64,000 nt of DNA from the NCBI RefSeq assembly GCF_025024155.1, contig NW_026251733.1:186001-250000 (forward strand), written 5' to 3'. Positions within the stretch are counted from its first letter, which is position 1. Each line of letters opens with the position of its first letter. This stretch comes from Gamsiella multidivaricata (taxonomy: Eukaryota > Mortierellomycota > Mortierellomycetes > Mortierellales > Mortierellaceae). This document shows positions 54,280 to 64,000 of this stretch, in pieces. Both the position numbers and the translations under genes were made by a program. Under the pieces are notes generated by a model. That model saw nothing but the letters and a program-made list of their open reading frames with translations. It did not search any database and was not told where the DNA came from.

Positions 54280-56450
54280 TCACACAGATTTGGGAATGCT
54301 GGAGCCAGGCACCATTCTCCTCGACGGTTTGTTGGAATATGTCTTGAATGAGCCTCTGACCTTGACAAAGGGTATGAAGCTGGCCTGAGGGCGGTAGACA
54401 TGGAAGCTGTCTGTGACACGCTTGATCAACCACTGTGGCATCCAGTTCAGGAAGAGATATCGGACGAAATCTCCCACGGTGCCCTGTTATCAGTGACAAG
54501 GTTCAGGTTCAGATTCAGGCAGACGTTGTCCTTCTTCTTGATTGCTGAGGGAACAAAAGAAAAAGAAAAAGAAAAAGAAAGAAAAGTGCATACCTTTCTG
54601 TGCAGCATGGCTCCGTTCTGATTGGCGCTGCCCACACACCACTTTGCGAGTTCATATCGTGCAGCGTAATATTCCTTCAGAACACGCGTGATTTCTTCTT
54701 GGGAGTTGGAGTGGATATCAAACAGTAGGTTTGTGAGTTCGAGGGCAGACAGGATCGACATATTTGCGCCCTGTCCTGCAAACGGGAGCATCTAAATGGT
54801 GGGTTCGTAACGAAGGGCGCGCGTGTAAACGTTGAGATCAAGCCGCTTCGATGCGTTCCAAACTGCGTGGTGTCATGTTCTTACCTTGTGGCAGGCTGTG
54901 CAGTGGATCCAAGGGGATAGTAGCATGGCATTAAGGATATGTTTGGATTAGCATCCGTTACGCGTTGGAGGCAATTTAGTGGCCATAATCCGTTTGAAAG
55001 TCGTCTTACCATCGCCAAGAAGAACCGTTCTGCCAGAGTACCAAGTCGAAAAAAACTACATCAGAAAAAAAAAAAAAGTGGTCAACGAGGGGCACAGCGA
55101 CAACGATATTTTTGACACCCTATGTCATCCCGTTCGAACACTTTGTGGTACCTTGTCTTCCAACATGACCTTGGAAATCATTTCCTTGGGCGTTATATCG
55201 ATAATGTCCGCAAGCGATCCACCGTAGGGACACTTGAAATGACTCACGCTCTTCAACACATCGAGTGCCGCATCAGGACCCCACTCTGAGCAGCGCATGT
55301 TTCGCTCGACATTGGTGCCCAAGTCGCGCACGTCGTGCGTCACCATCCATCCGATCCTGTTCTTTGTCATAGGCATGTACCACACCTAGAGCACCGACAA
55401 TAGAGACGTTAGAACGTTAGCGCAGATCTATATGACACAAAGCGGCATTCCAGCACACAACAACCTTCAACAAATAATATAATAAACTTACAGTGAAGGG
55501 AACGTCCTTTCCCAGAACAATCTCGAACTCGCTAAACTCCTCCTTCAGGACCGGATAATCATCTGGATTCACAGGGTCGGAGATCCCCACAACACAATCA
55601 AAGCTGTACCCCATCGGCTTGGCATCCACCTTGGGCAAATGCCCGGCCTTTTGGAGTTCCTTGTACAAGTTCTGACGGACACTGCTATAGGCGCCATCAG
55701 CGCCAACGAGCAAACTGCCCGTGTAGGCCGTGTTGTCCGCACACTTGATCGTCACCTCGTCCTCGTCTTGGCGAGTTGTCAACACGCGCTTGCCGTAGTG
55801 AATACGCTTTGCAGGGACGCGTGAAAGAAGCAAGTTGATAAGGTCGGGTCTTGCGATGACGCGGGGGTAATCGCCATACCTGCAAGCGCACGCGTGCAGG
55901 ACGCGAAAAAAATAAAATAAAATAAAAAGAAGCGTTATGTTAGAGCGCGAGGAGAGATTAGTAGCCTAGGCCTAGAAGAGAACAGCAAGGTTGGTGTTCT
56001 GCTATAATGTTTCCTTACAGTCCTTCGTAATCATCACCAGGAGGACGCGACCAGAAGGTACCCTTGTAATCGAGTTTCTCATCACGAACATGCAGCGCGC
56101 CGAACGGCCGTGAGAGCTCGAGGAGCTCCTCGTACATACCCAGTTGCTCGAATATCTGCATGATAGAGCTCACTGTGATGGCAGAACCGAGCAACTTGAT
56201 TTCTGGGGCCTTTTCAAAGACCTGTGATTATTAATATGATTATTTTTAAGTCGAGTGAACAATGAGAGTGTTAGAGAAATGAGATACCTAGGGCAGCATA
56301 GGCCATGGTGTTTCTGAAGTGGGGCCGCAGATAATCAGTAAAAAGATGGAGACTTACCTCATAGGAGATAGAGGCCTTTTCGAGTAGCAATGCCAGCGCC
56401 AATCCGCCAATACCTGCCCCGACGATCAGGACATGGAGTTCCGAAGCCAT
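54280..56450 (-). CDS. FAD-dependent monooxygenase (class A), paralogue 1
   Basis: Eight exons on the minus strand: 56358-56450, 56019-56221, 55492-55879, 55152-55385, 55010-55055, 54885-54895, 54594-54791 and 54280-54483, giving 458 residues. The FAD-binding GxGxxG is VLIVGAGIGGLALALLLE at the N-terminus. The DG motif is LLVGADGAYSSVRQNL. The GD motif LLGDACHKMLPFAGQGANM contacts FAD and is assembled across an 11-nt microexon encoding CHK. Group A flavin monooxygenases hydroxylate small aromatic or polyketide substrates using NAD(P)H; the substrate here is unknown. A paralogue with the same exon plan lies head-to-head at 58436-60472. Confidence 0.87.
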
Positions 56451-58435
56451 TTTTTCTTTTATTCTTCTTTCTTTCCAAAAACCGAGTGCAGCAATGAACG
56501 AAGCAGAATATAAGGAAGGAAGGTGTGTGTGTAAGCGTAAGTGAAGAAAGAAGACGAGAAAACGAGAGAAATAAAGTAAAGCGATGGGGGATGCCCTTGC
56601 CCTGGTGTCTTTTTTTATCACGTCTCTTCACTTCTCATGGCTGTCGCCTCACGCAGGTTACACGAGCCACCAGCTTGTAGCGCCGATAGCGAAGGAAACC
56701 AATTGATGGGGACGAAAATTAAAAAAAAAATAGATGGATAGATGTCAGCCCATCGATAAAGCACAGCAATAGGCTCAAAGCTGTATAGGTCATTTTGGTC
56801 TCAACATATGCCTGCCTCCCACGCCCACGCCAATTGTAATACATGTGGTGTACGGTGTCGGTATATGCGGGTGTCGTATCTAGATTAAGACTAGACCATG
56901 CTCGCTAATTTGTATGCAGGAGGGGCGAGAGGAGGTTACCATTTCAGCCCCTATTGTGACTAACGCTCTCGAGGACGCGATGAAAAAAAAAAAAAAGAGT
57001 GTAAATGAAGTGGAGTGGTGGAATGCTTTTGTATCGCTGCTTGTTAAAAAACCCGCTGAAACTCTTCGCGTCATTCAGTGGTGTGCTCGCTTACCTCCCA
57101 TGCTTTCGTCGACGCGACGGAAGAAAGAAAGTAAGGTTGATAGGAGGCCTGCGGATGAATGCTCCTACTGCCTCTATATACAAAGCTCATAAGCACACAG
57201 TAATTGCTGTTAGATTTATGGTTTATTTCCTTTTATTTTTGTTCAGTAACATGCGAATATTGTGATGCATGCATGGCCGGGGGTTGGGAATGTCTTTACA
57301 TTAAGGTATATATTTGGAATGGCAGCATAATTGGTTGTGCTTTGCAAGCCCTTTTTGGTGGGTGTCAATGGTTGTGCCCACATTTAGGGGTTCGCAACGG
57401 GAGCGCCGTGGTGTACGGTATCGGCCTGGTGTTGCTGTAGAACAGGCATCCTTTCACGAAGAGCAAGGTCCAGGACGAATTCGCTACTCCTGCGCAAATG
57501 CCCAACAAATGGACATTGTAAAGTGCAAAGGGAGGTTTTGTTAATGATTCATGCTTTATAGTCGTGTCAAGCTAACAATTTCCGTTAAAGACGACAGACA
57601 GATTTTTGTTGCTTGTCGGACAAAACTTTAAGATATGCAGCATACTTTAAATGCCTTTCCTTCTGAGAAGAACCCCTTTGTTGTTTTGTTGTCGTTGTTG
57701 TTGTCGTTGTTGTTGTTGTTCTTTTTTTTCCTAACAACTGTGATAAGCAATTAACATGCCGCATGCGCTGGGAATTACTCGACCTTATCATTCAGCAGAA
57801 AAACACATCCACTCGATGGCGCATCTTGGGAGCATGGGTTGTGAAAAGAGTACCTCCGTGATGTTTATACTTTAATTTATGATCGATCGTTCCCCCGATC
57901 GCATACAACGGTGACGTTAAAGTGCAAAAACGCGTGTTTGTCTGCCCTGCTCTGCTGCCACGAGCCATGTCGTGTGGAGACTAGAATGGAAAGCGGAATC
58001 TTCACAGGTCTGCCACTAGAAACACTCCTCTCTATATGCTTCTTGTTAGTAATAACGGAGTACGCAGAGTCCTTGACCGCATTGCTCTCCGATGTCGCTC
58101 GCTCTGTTATCGTATTTGATTTGCGCGTGAAGAGAGGGCATTCTCACGCATGTGCAGCTATTTCTTTGTCAGAACAAGAAAATTGCCATGGAACAAGTGT
58201 AACGGTCGATTGATTATAAACATGCAAGCGGGTACAGACCGCATGCAAAGAGATAAACTGAAAGAGAACTAGGCGGAGTGGGGACCAGAGAGCATGGGTC
58301 TGGCCTCTACTGAATTCCATCCTCAACTCTTCATTCTCTTCATTCTCCTCATTCTCCTCATTCTCCTCATTCTCCTCATTCCTCTCCTCTCTTTGATCAC
58401 GATCTTGAAAAAAAAAAGAAGCGTACCCGTAAAGA
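56451..58435. other. Intergenic region between head-to-head monooxygenases
   Basis: About 2 kb with no gene recognised. A gtgtacggtrtcgg motif occurs at about 56849 and 57412 with similar flanks, perhaps an old local duplication. A GTT microsatellite lies at about 57678-57720 and a 9-bp tandem at 58332-58376. Confidence 0.4.
58332..58376. repeat. 9-bp tandem repeat upstream of monooxygenase 2
   Basis: Five units of cattctcct (first unit cattctctt), about 60 bp before the start codon. It probably lies in the promoter or 5' UTR and could vary in copy number. Confidence 0.8.
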
Positions 58436-60472
58436 ATGGCATCCCAACTACACGTCCTGATTGTCGGAGCTGGTGTGGGCGGATTAATGCTCGCGGTGCT
58501 CCTGGAACAGGCCCACATTTCATACGAAGTAAGTGGTACTTCCCTGCACAAAGTCCTCCCACAGCAGGCTGTTACAGCCATCTCACCGGCTATTTTCCGT
58601 TCCTCTGCCCTCATAGATCTTTGAGAAGGCGAAAGAATTGAAGCCATTAGGCTCTGCATTATCTCTCCATAACAGCCTGATGGTCATATTCGAGCAACTG
58701 GACATGTATCAAGACATTCTCGGTATCAGCAAGCCCTTTGGAGCCCTGCACTTTCTCAAGGAGGATATGTCTGTGACTGGAAGTCTTCTGGCACGGCGGC
58801 CAGGTGTGGACTGTGCAGAACAGTATGTACCCGTCTCGCCCATGCATGATAGACTGAACGTACTGCATTAGGCTAACTGCAGCAAATTTAATTCTCGTAT
58901 CGTCGCTGCAGCTACGGGGACTACAACCGTGTCGTCGGACGCCCGGATCTGATCAGCCTACTCCTTAAAAGGGTCCCACCCCATAAGCTCCACTACAACA
59001 AGCGTGTCCTGACAACAAAGCAGGACGAAAACGAGGTCATTCTGCAGTGCTCAGACAGCACCAGCTACGCGGGCAGTATTCTCGTCGGCGCTGATGGTGC
59101 CTACAGCAGTGTCCGGCAGAATCTTTACAAGAAGCTCGCCATGGTCGGAGCCTTACCCAAGGATGATGCGAAGCCCCTCGGCTATTCCTATGACTGCGTG
59201 GTTGGCATTTCTGATCGTTTGGATCCCAATATATATCCCGTAGTCCTAGAAGAGTACTGCGAATTCCAGGCGGTCCTCGCTAACGACAGTCCATATACGG
59301 TAAGTTGATAATATCTCTTCACAGTTGTTTCTCCGTATGATGGTCCACTTCAATGGTCGCTGACCTTTATCTACAACATATATCCTTTCCAAACGCCTAC
59401 AGTGGTGGTTCATGCCTTTGGTAGGCAATAAGATCTCGTGGATGGTTACTCATGACGTGCGGAAGCATGGCACGGATGAGGACAGAAACTTCAGATTCTC
59501 AGAATGGAGTCCAATTGCAGCTATGGAGATGTGTCAACAGGTGCGCCACCTGCCTTGCCCATACGGCGGTACAGTCGGGGACATCATCGACCACACATCC
59601 GCCGACTTGATATCAAAAGTCATGCTGGAAGATAAAGTACTGGAACACGTTTGGTGCCTTGTACAGACGTGCCTGCTATCCTGACGCGAGCCTCCGTTCA
59701 CTCACCGATCCTCTATACTGTTTGCTCCTTCGTGAATTTTTACAGTTTTTTTCAACTTGGTACTCGGGTCGAACAGTTCTTCTTGGCGATGGTATGCGAG
59801 CAGATATATATAAAAGTAGGATGAAGGCTCTAGAGATCGACAAAGGTTACTGATGCGTCTACCTATCAACCATTTATCTCTTCTTAATAGCATGTCATAA
59901 GGTTGGCTAGGAAAGATGTTTTCGCGTGTAACTGTATTATGAAATCGAGTGTTAAGCACCATTCTTGGATATTAGATGGTGCCATTCGGAGGACAGGGAG
60001 CGAACATGGCAATTTTAGGAGCACTTCACCTCACGAACCTGCTTTATGACATGTATTCGGTCTCGCAGGATGAGATCACGCAAGTGTTCAGAAAATACTA
60101 TGACATGCGATGGAAGCCCGCCAAGACTTCAGTGGATGGGTCCAAAAAGACTGGGATACTACTTCACAAGAAGGTGATTATCTCCTGCCTTTTTACCCCA
60201 CAGTGTTCCACTTGTTCAGGTTCGATAGCTAATATGATTGCGTTGATGGGTCCTCTATACTACAGGGAGTTGTGGCGGACTCTGTACGGTTTATGTTCTT
60301 GAACTGGATTCCAAATTGGGCAATCAAACTGGGAGGCGACAAATTAAACGCACGGCGGGACCAAATCAGCTTCTTACCCTATGTTAAGTTACGCGGATCA
60401 TATTCCGGCAGTCAAGTAAACCCACCATCGCGGAGGATTGTCCACAAAGCATACAACGCACGTGCCGTTTGA
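58436..60472 (+). CDS. FAD-dependent monooxygenase (class A), paralogue 2
   Basis: Exons 58436-58528, 58617-58822, 58912-59299, 59403-59636, 59746-59791, 59891-59901, 59976-60173 and 60266-60472 encode 460 residues. FAD motifs are VLIVGAGVGGLMLAVLLE, LVGADGAYSSVRQNLY and LLGDACHKMVPFGGQGANM. Exons 1 and 3-7 have exactly the same lengths as in the minus-strand paralogue (93, 388, 234, 46, 11 and 198 nt), including the 11-nt microexon. This indicates an inverted duplication with later protein divergence. Cytosolic or ER-associated oxidation of an unknown small molecule is likely. Confidence 0.87.
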
Positions 60473-62250
60473 ATTCTTGAAGAGTTGGACTTTAGGACTT
60501 TTACCGGCGTGGCGGACCAGGGCTTAAAGCTACGATAAAATCGATATATCCTTATATAATAAGCATTGGCATCGACGGAAGCAGGGCTCATTGCTGGGTC
60601 TTGAATAAAAATACGAAAACTAGTCTTCTCTATTGATACATTCTCACAGGGACGTATAACGTTGTAGTCAGCCAGAGAGGACACGGACGGAATAGATGGT
60701 TATTTTGTTTGCTGCAAGGTGCAGGCTAGGAGCATTCCTCTGCTAATTATACTTATCAAGGGTCAAAGTACGCAAAGGGAGGATGGATCAGCGGATTTGA
60801 GAGGGCTCAGTACTGAGAAAGAATGCACGCCTATGAGAGCCTTGTGAAGCCATCAGCAAAGTAAACAGTGCGTGGGCCGGTCGTTGTTCCTCCGTTCACA
60901 TATATCCATTCTAGACGACCTATTCTCACGCTCTTCACGCAGATAGATTTACAAAACATGTCATCATAATGATACCTTCTGAAGATTGCCAATGTTCACA
61001 TAGACGTCTTTGGATATCCTCTTCATGTCTAGGGATGCTGCATGCTGCCTGCGCTGCCTGTAACGCCACAGCTCTGGACCCTCCCATGCAGCTTCAGGGA
61101 GAGAGCACTCTTTTTAAGAGACTACTATGATGAGCATTTCCGTTTTTCCTAATACTTAATTTTGCCGTAAACCACAGCTACACCTCTTTTATTTCTCTCG
61201 CAGCAGCTGGACGAAGTTGAATACAGAAGTACAATCTCCTTTTTTTTTTGTCCGCCCTGCACTTTATATTCTCCTTTCTTTCTCCTTGCAGTGCGAATAG
61301 GGTGCAGTGTGTGTATTTGTGGCTACAAGAGGAAACAGGATGGATTAGTAGACTGGCAGTTAGTGTAACTAGTCTCTAGTGAAATAAAATGAGCATTTGT
61401 TTGGACAAATCCAATTCTTGGGAACATAGGCGTCAAACGATGGCGACCAGACCTAGTGTTATTCGAGGCTTCCGCGTGGAGGTAAAAGGACTGTTGTTCA
61501 CCTTTCATTTTCTTTGGTGAAGGAGGTTCACCCCTGCCTACCCTTCCTCTCCTTCTACAGATGCAACCCGTTGTAGAGAGTTAGAATGCCCCCCTCGAAA
61601 CGGGGGAGAGAGAGAGCAGCAGGCCGGCAAATGGACCTCAGAGTGCCATTTTAAGCTTTTGATTTGAAAATGAATCTAAATTAAGGAAATGAGTGTCCAG
61701 CTGGCCCTGTGGTGCCCCTAGGGTCGAGTGGATATTTATAGCTCCTTTCTTGATCTCTCTTGGGAGCATTTTTTTTCTTCTTCTTCTACAAGGTATGTGC
61801 AGCAGCCATTCGATTGGAGCGATTCATCTTTTGCATATTAATGTATTAGACCTATATACCTATATTTCTTGTTTATGTGCTTACAGCAGTATGAAACCGT
61901 CTCTGATACGATGCAGGCACGATAACAATTGAGCAGCGGTAAATACATATAAACGGCAGCTGTCTTCCAGTGTTTCGCCCTGTCTTTTTCTGTCTTAATC
62001 CCGTTCTCGTTCTCGTCTCATCATCCTGGCCCCCTCCCTTACTTTATACAAGTAATAAAAAAGCGCATAAAAAATCCCCTCCATTTTCTCCTCTTTTCTT
62101 TCCCTCCATACTTCACACTTCACACTCAACTCGCACTCGCACTCGCATTTTCCCCTTCCTTCTCCGCCACACTCTACCACTTCGGATTAACGCCTCCTCC
62201 TCCTCCTCCTCCTCCTCCTCCTCTCTGCTGTCATCATCGTCATCGCCATC
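60473..62250. other. Intergenic region
   Basis: About 1.8 kb with no gene recognised. A small hairpin (CCCCC/GGGGG with loop CTCGAAAC) lies at about 61589-61606. The last 60 bp before 62251 contain a (CTC)n run, typical of 5' UTRs here. Confidence 0.4.
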
Positions 62251-63276
62251 ATGTTCATGAAAGCTGCCCTCTTCGCTGTCGCCCTTGCGGCCCCTGCTTT
62301 GGCCTACGAGCCAGTTACCTGCCAAAAGAATGCCACCCAGAATATCGTCACCATGATCAAGGATGCCACCCAGTTCTGCACCATGTTGACCGGTTACGGT
62401 GTTACCCCCGTGGCCCCCAACGAGGGTTGTGCCTCCGTCTACTGCTACGGACCCGCCTCGGACCTCGGACCCCCCATGCCCAAGGGTTACATCCTCAGCA
62501 CCAACTACCTCCAGACCGCCAACTACACCCAAGTCACCGGGTGCATTGACTCCTCTGTCTGGGGCCAGAACCCCACGGACGAGGGTGGTCAGATGGACTC
62601 TCACGGCTGGCCTTACTCCTGCCAGGGATTCAAGAAGTTCGTCTCGTTGATCGAGCCAGCGACCAACACCTTCTGTCTCCGTTGCTGTAACGCTGACAAC
62701 AACGTCGACTGCAACACCAGTAAGTCTTTTCTTTCTATTTATTCAGTAACTCCTGTGCCTGAAAAAAATGAAAAAGAAAGAGCACGGGGGTTGACATCAA
62801 AAAGGGGAATATACACTGGACAAATATTGCCAAAAAGAAAAACCACACATTTCTCTAACAGATCTCTGTAACTAATTTGTCCCCTTGTAGGTATCTCCAC
62901 CAAGGGCTGCTGGAACGTCGTTCCCGGCGCCTACACCATGCCCGACGGTACTGCTTGCAAGCCCCCAGTTGGTTCTCCCAACAGCACTGTGCCTACCACC
63001 GTTTCCGGCACCGTCTCTGGCACCGTTGCTCCCCTCCCCACCGGTACCACCAGTGCTGGCTCCGGCACTGGTTCTGGCACTGGCTCTGGCACTGGCTCTG
63101 GCACTGGCTCTGGCACTGGCTCTGGCTCTGGTACTCCCTCCTCTGGCTCGAATTCTCCCACCACTTCCGGCTCCAACACCGGCAACAAGGCCAGCGCAGG
63201 CTCGCGTTTCTCGTCCTCGGTCGAGGTCATGGGCGCTGTTGCTGCCTTGGCCCTCGCCGTTGCCGCCAGCTTCTAA
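62251..63276 (+). CDS. Secreted cysteine-rich protein with Gly/Ser/Thr tail and GPI-anchor signal
   Basis: Exons 62251-62719 and 62891-63276 encode 284 residues. A signal peptide (MFMKAALFAVALAAPALA) is followed by a domain of about 165 residues with 11-12 cysteines, including CLRCCNADNNVDC and the post-intron KGCWNVVPGAYTMPDGTAC. A Ser/Thr/Gly linker with six SGTG-type units (63060-63130) leads to a C-terminal hydrophobic segment (VMGAVAALALAVAASF), as in GPI-anchored wall proteins. I do not recognise the cysteine domain. It is probably a cell-wall or plasma-membrane surface protein; the tandem SGTG units may differ between strains. Confidence 0.8.
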
Positions 63277-63652
63277 AGCTTGTAGCCCATTCGTCCTACC
63301 CTTAGGGTTTGTTTAAATTGGCAGACCTAATAAATCAATCTCTAGATGGAGCTCTCCTAGCTTATTGTTCTGGCCCCTTGTCGCAGAAGTACCCCTGATT
63401 TAATTGTTAGAGGTGTGTTCCGTGCGACTACGGGTGTATATTCATCTTAAATTAGTAATAAATAAGGACATATCGGCCTCCAGGGGAATGCTCTGAAGGA
63501 TCGATACTCTGCTCACTTTGATGTTAAAGCTATAGTGCATTAGGCCATATTTATTGTAACCCGTTTAAACGTTGGTCGTAATCAAGTTTAATGTCCTTCT
63601 CGTTATGTGTTTACGGGGTTCGTTGATACATTTGAGAGGGCCTACATGTTCC
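63277..63652. other. 3' spacer
   Basis: Shared 3' flank of the GPI protein gene and the convergent gene at the right edge. AATAAATCAATC at about 63329 could be a processing signal. No gene seen. Confidence 0.4.
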
Positions 63653-63979
63653 TTAATACTCCTCAAACTTTCCTCGGTTCCTTTCCTTTTTGCGTTGGAC
63701 CTGTCGCATCTTGGCCATCTCTGCATTCAGATACTTGCGGTCGACCTTGTCCAGCTCTGCCTTGGCATCCTCTGCATCTGCATAGATTCCCATAGAAGAT
63801 GATGGCCGTGAACCGGCACGTGACCCTGCCTTGGATCCGACCTGAGACGAGACCGCAGCCGTAGCAGCTAATCTGGATCCAGATACGAATGTTCCGCTTC
63901 CGACCCCTGGGGAATACAGAATTGCAGTGGAGGGCAGAATTGTGTGGATCATTGTGTTATGGACAAAATGCGTTTGCAA
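63653..63979 (-). CDS. C-terminal part of an unidentified gene running off the right edge
   Basis: A minus-strand frame ending at TAA 63653-63655. The C-terminus is Ser/Gly/Ala-rich, then highly charged (KAELDKVDRKYLNAEMAKM, RQVQRKKERNRGKFEEY) and probably helical. A likely splice acceptor (TTCCCCAG) lies near 63905-63912, so the sequence beyond it may be intron and the ATG at 63979 need not be the start. I do not recognise the family. Confidence 0.45.
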   Translation of the reverse strand: MQTHFVHNTMIHTILPSTAILYSPGVGSGTFVSGSRLAATAAVSSQVGSKAGSRAGSRPSSSMGIYADAEDAKAELDKVDRKYLNAEMAKMRQVQRKKERNRGKFEEY

Positions 63980-64000
63980 CCCCGATGTGAGACGGTCTCT

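Noticed and set aside
62113..62604. Minus-strand frame of 163 codons opposite the GPI protein
   Set aside because: Antisense to a spliced plus-strand gene with a clear signal peptide and GPI signal; no family resemblance.
62971..63130. CRISPR-like regular repeat
   Set aside because: It is a coding Gly/Ser/Thr tandem with 12-bp units and no spacers; CRISPR arrays are not expected in a fungal nuclear genome.

Overview
This window reads as nuclear DNA of an early-diverging filamentous fungus, most likely Mucoromycota (Mortierellomycotina-like). Nearly every host gene has several short GT-AG introns, several introns and intergenic spacers carry long homopolymer T or A tracts, and the gene content is fungal (eisosome PIL1, alpha-arrestins, AA11-like lytic monooxygenases, expanded FAD monooxygenases). 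The organism call is inference from gene style and content.

Host genes, left to right: the 3' end of an AA11-like secreted protein; tRNA-Lys(CTT); mitochondrial stomatin-like protein 2; RNA polymerase II subunit RPB9 (minus); a TLC-domain membrane protein; the 3-methylcrotonyl-CoA carboxylase biotin subunit; a complete AA11-like monooxygenase; the RNase MRP RNA; two tandem arrestin-like genes; tRNA-Gly(TCC); a D-2-hydroxyacid dehydrogenase (minus); a DHTKD1-type 2-oxoacid dehydrogenase E1; a DEK-like plus HMG-box chromatin protein with a long Lys/Ala/Pro/Glu repeat; VPS51 (minus) divergent from a DNAJC17-type J-protein; a PIL1 eisosome protein; two head-to-head paralogous FAD monooxygenases; a GPI-anchored secreted protein; and the 3' end of an unidentified minus-strand gene. 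MCCC1 and the DHTKD1-type E1 both act in mitochondrial amino-acid catabolism (leucine and lysine respectively).

Mobile DNA takes up about 16 kb. The most striking item is a 5317-bp element at 2728-8044. It has 420-bp terminal inverted repeats that look identical by eye and a 9-bp target duplication. It carries two intact convergent genes: a DUF6589-type protein (candidate transposase) and a RecQ-like helicase. Promoter region, start codons and the first 54 codons of both genes lie inside the inverted repeats, and the two stop codons are 1 bp apart. I know of no named DNA-transposon superfamily with this organisation.

The other mobile cluster (23391-32808) consists of nested poly(A) retroelements: a truncated LINE, a tRNA-like SINE candidate, and a nearly full-length but damaged APE/RT/RNase H LINE. 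A second truncated LINE lies at 1157-2386. The two truncated LINEs belong to the same subfamily and each lies about 80-105 bp upstream of a tRNA gene, which suggests tRNA-gene targeting.
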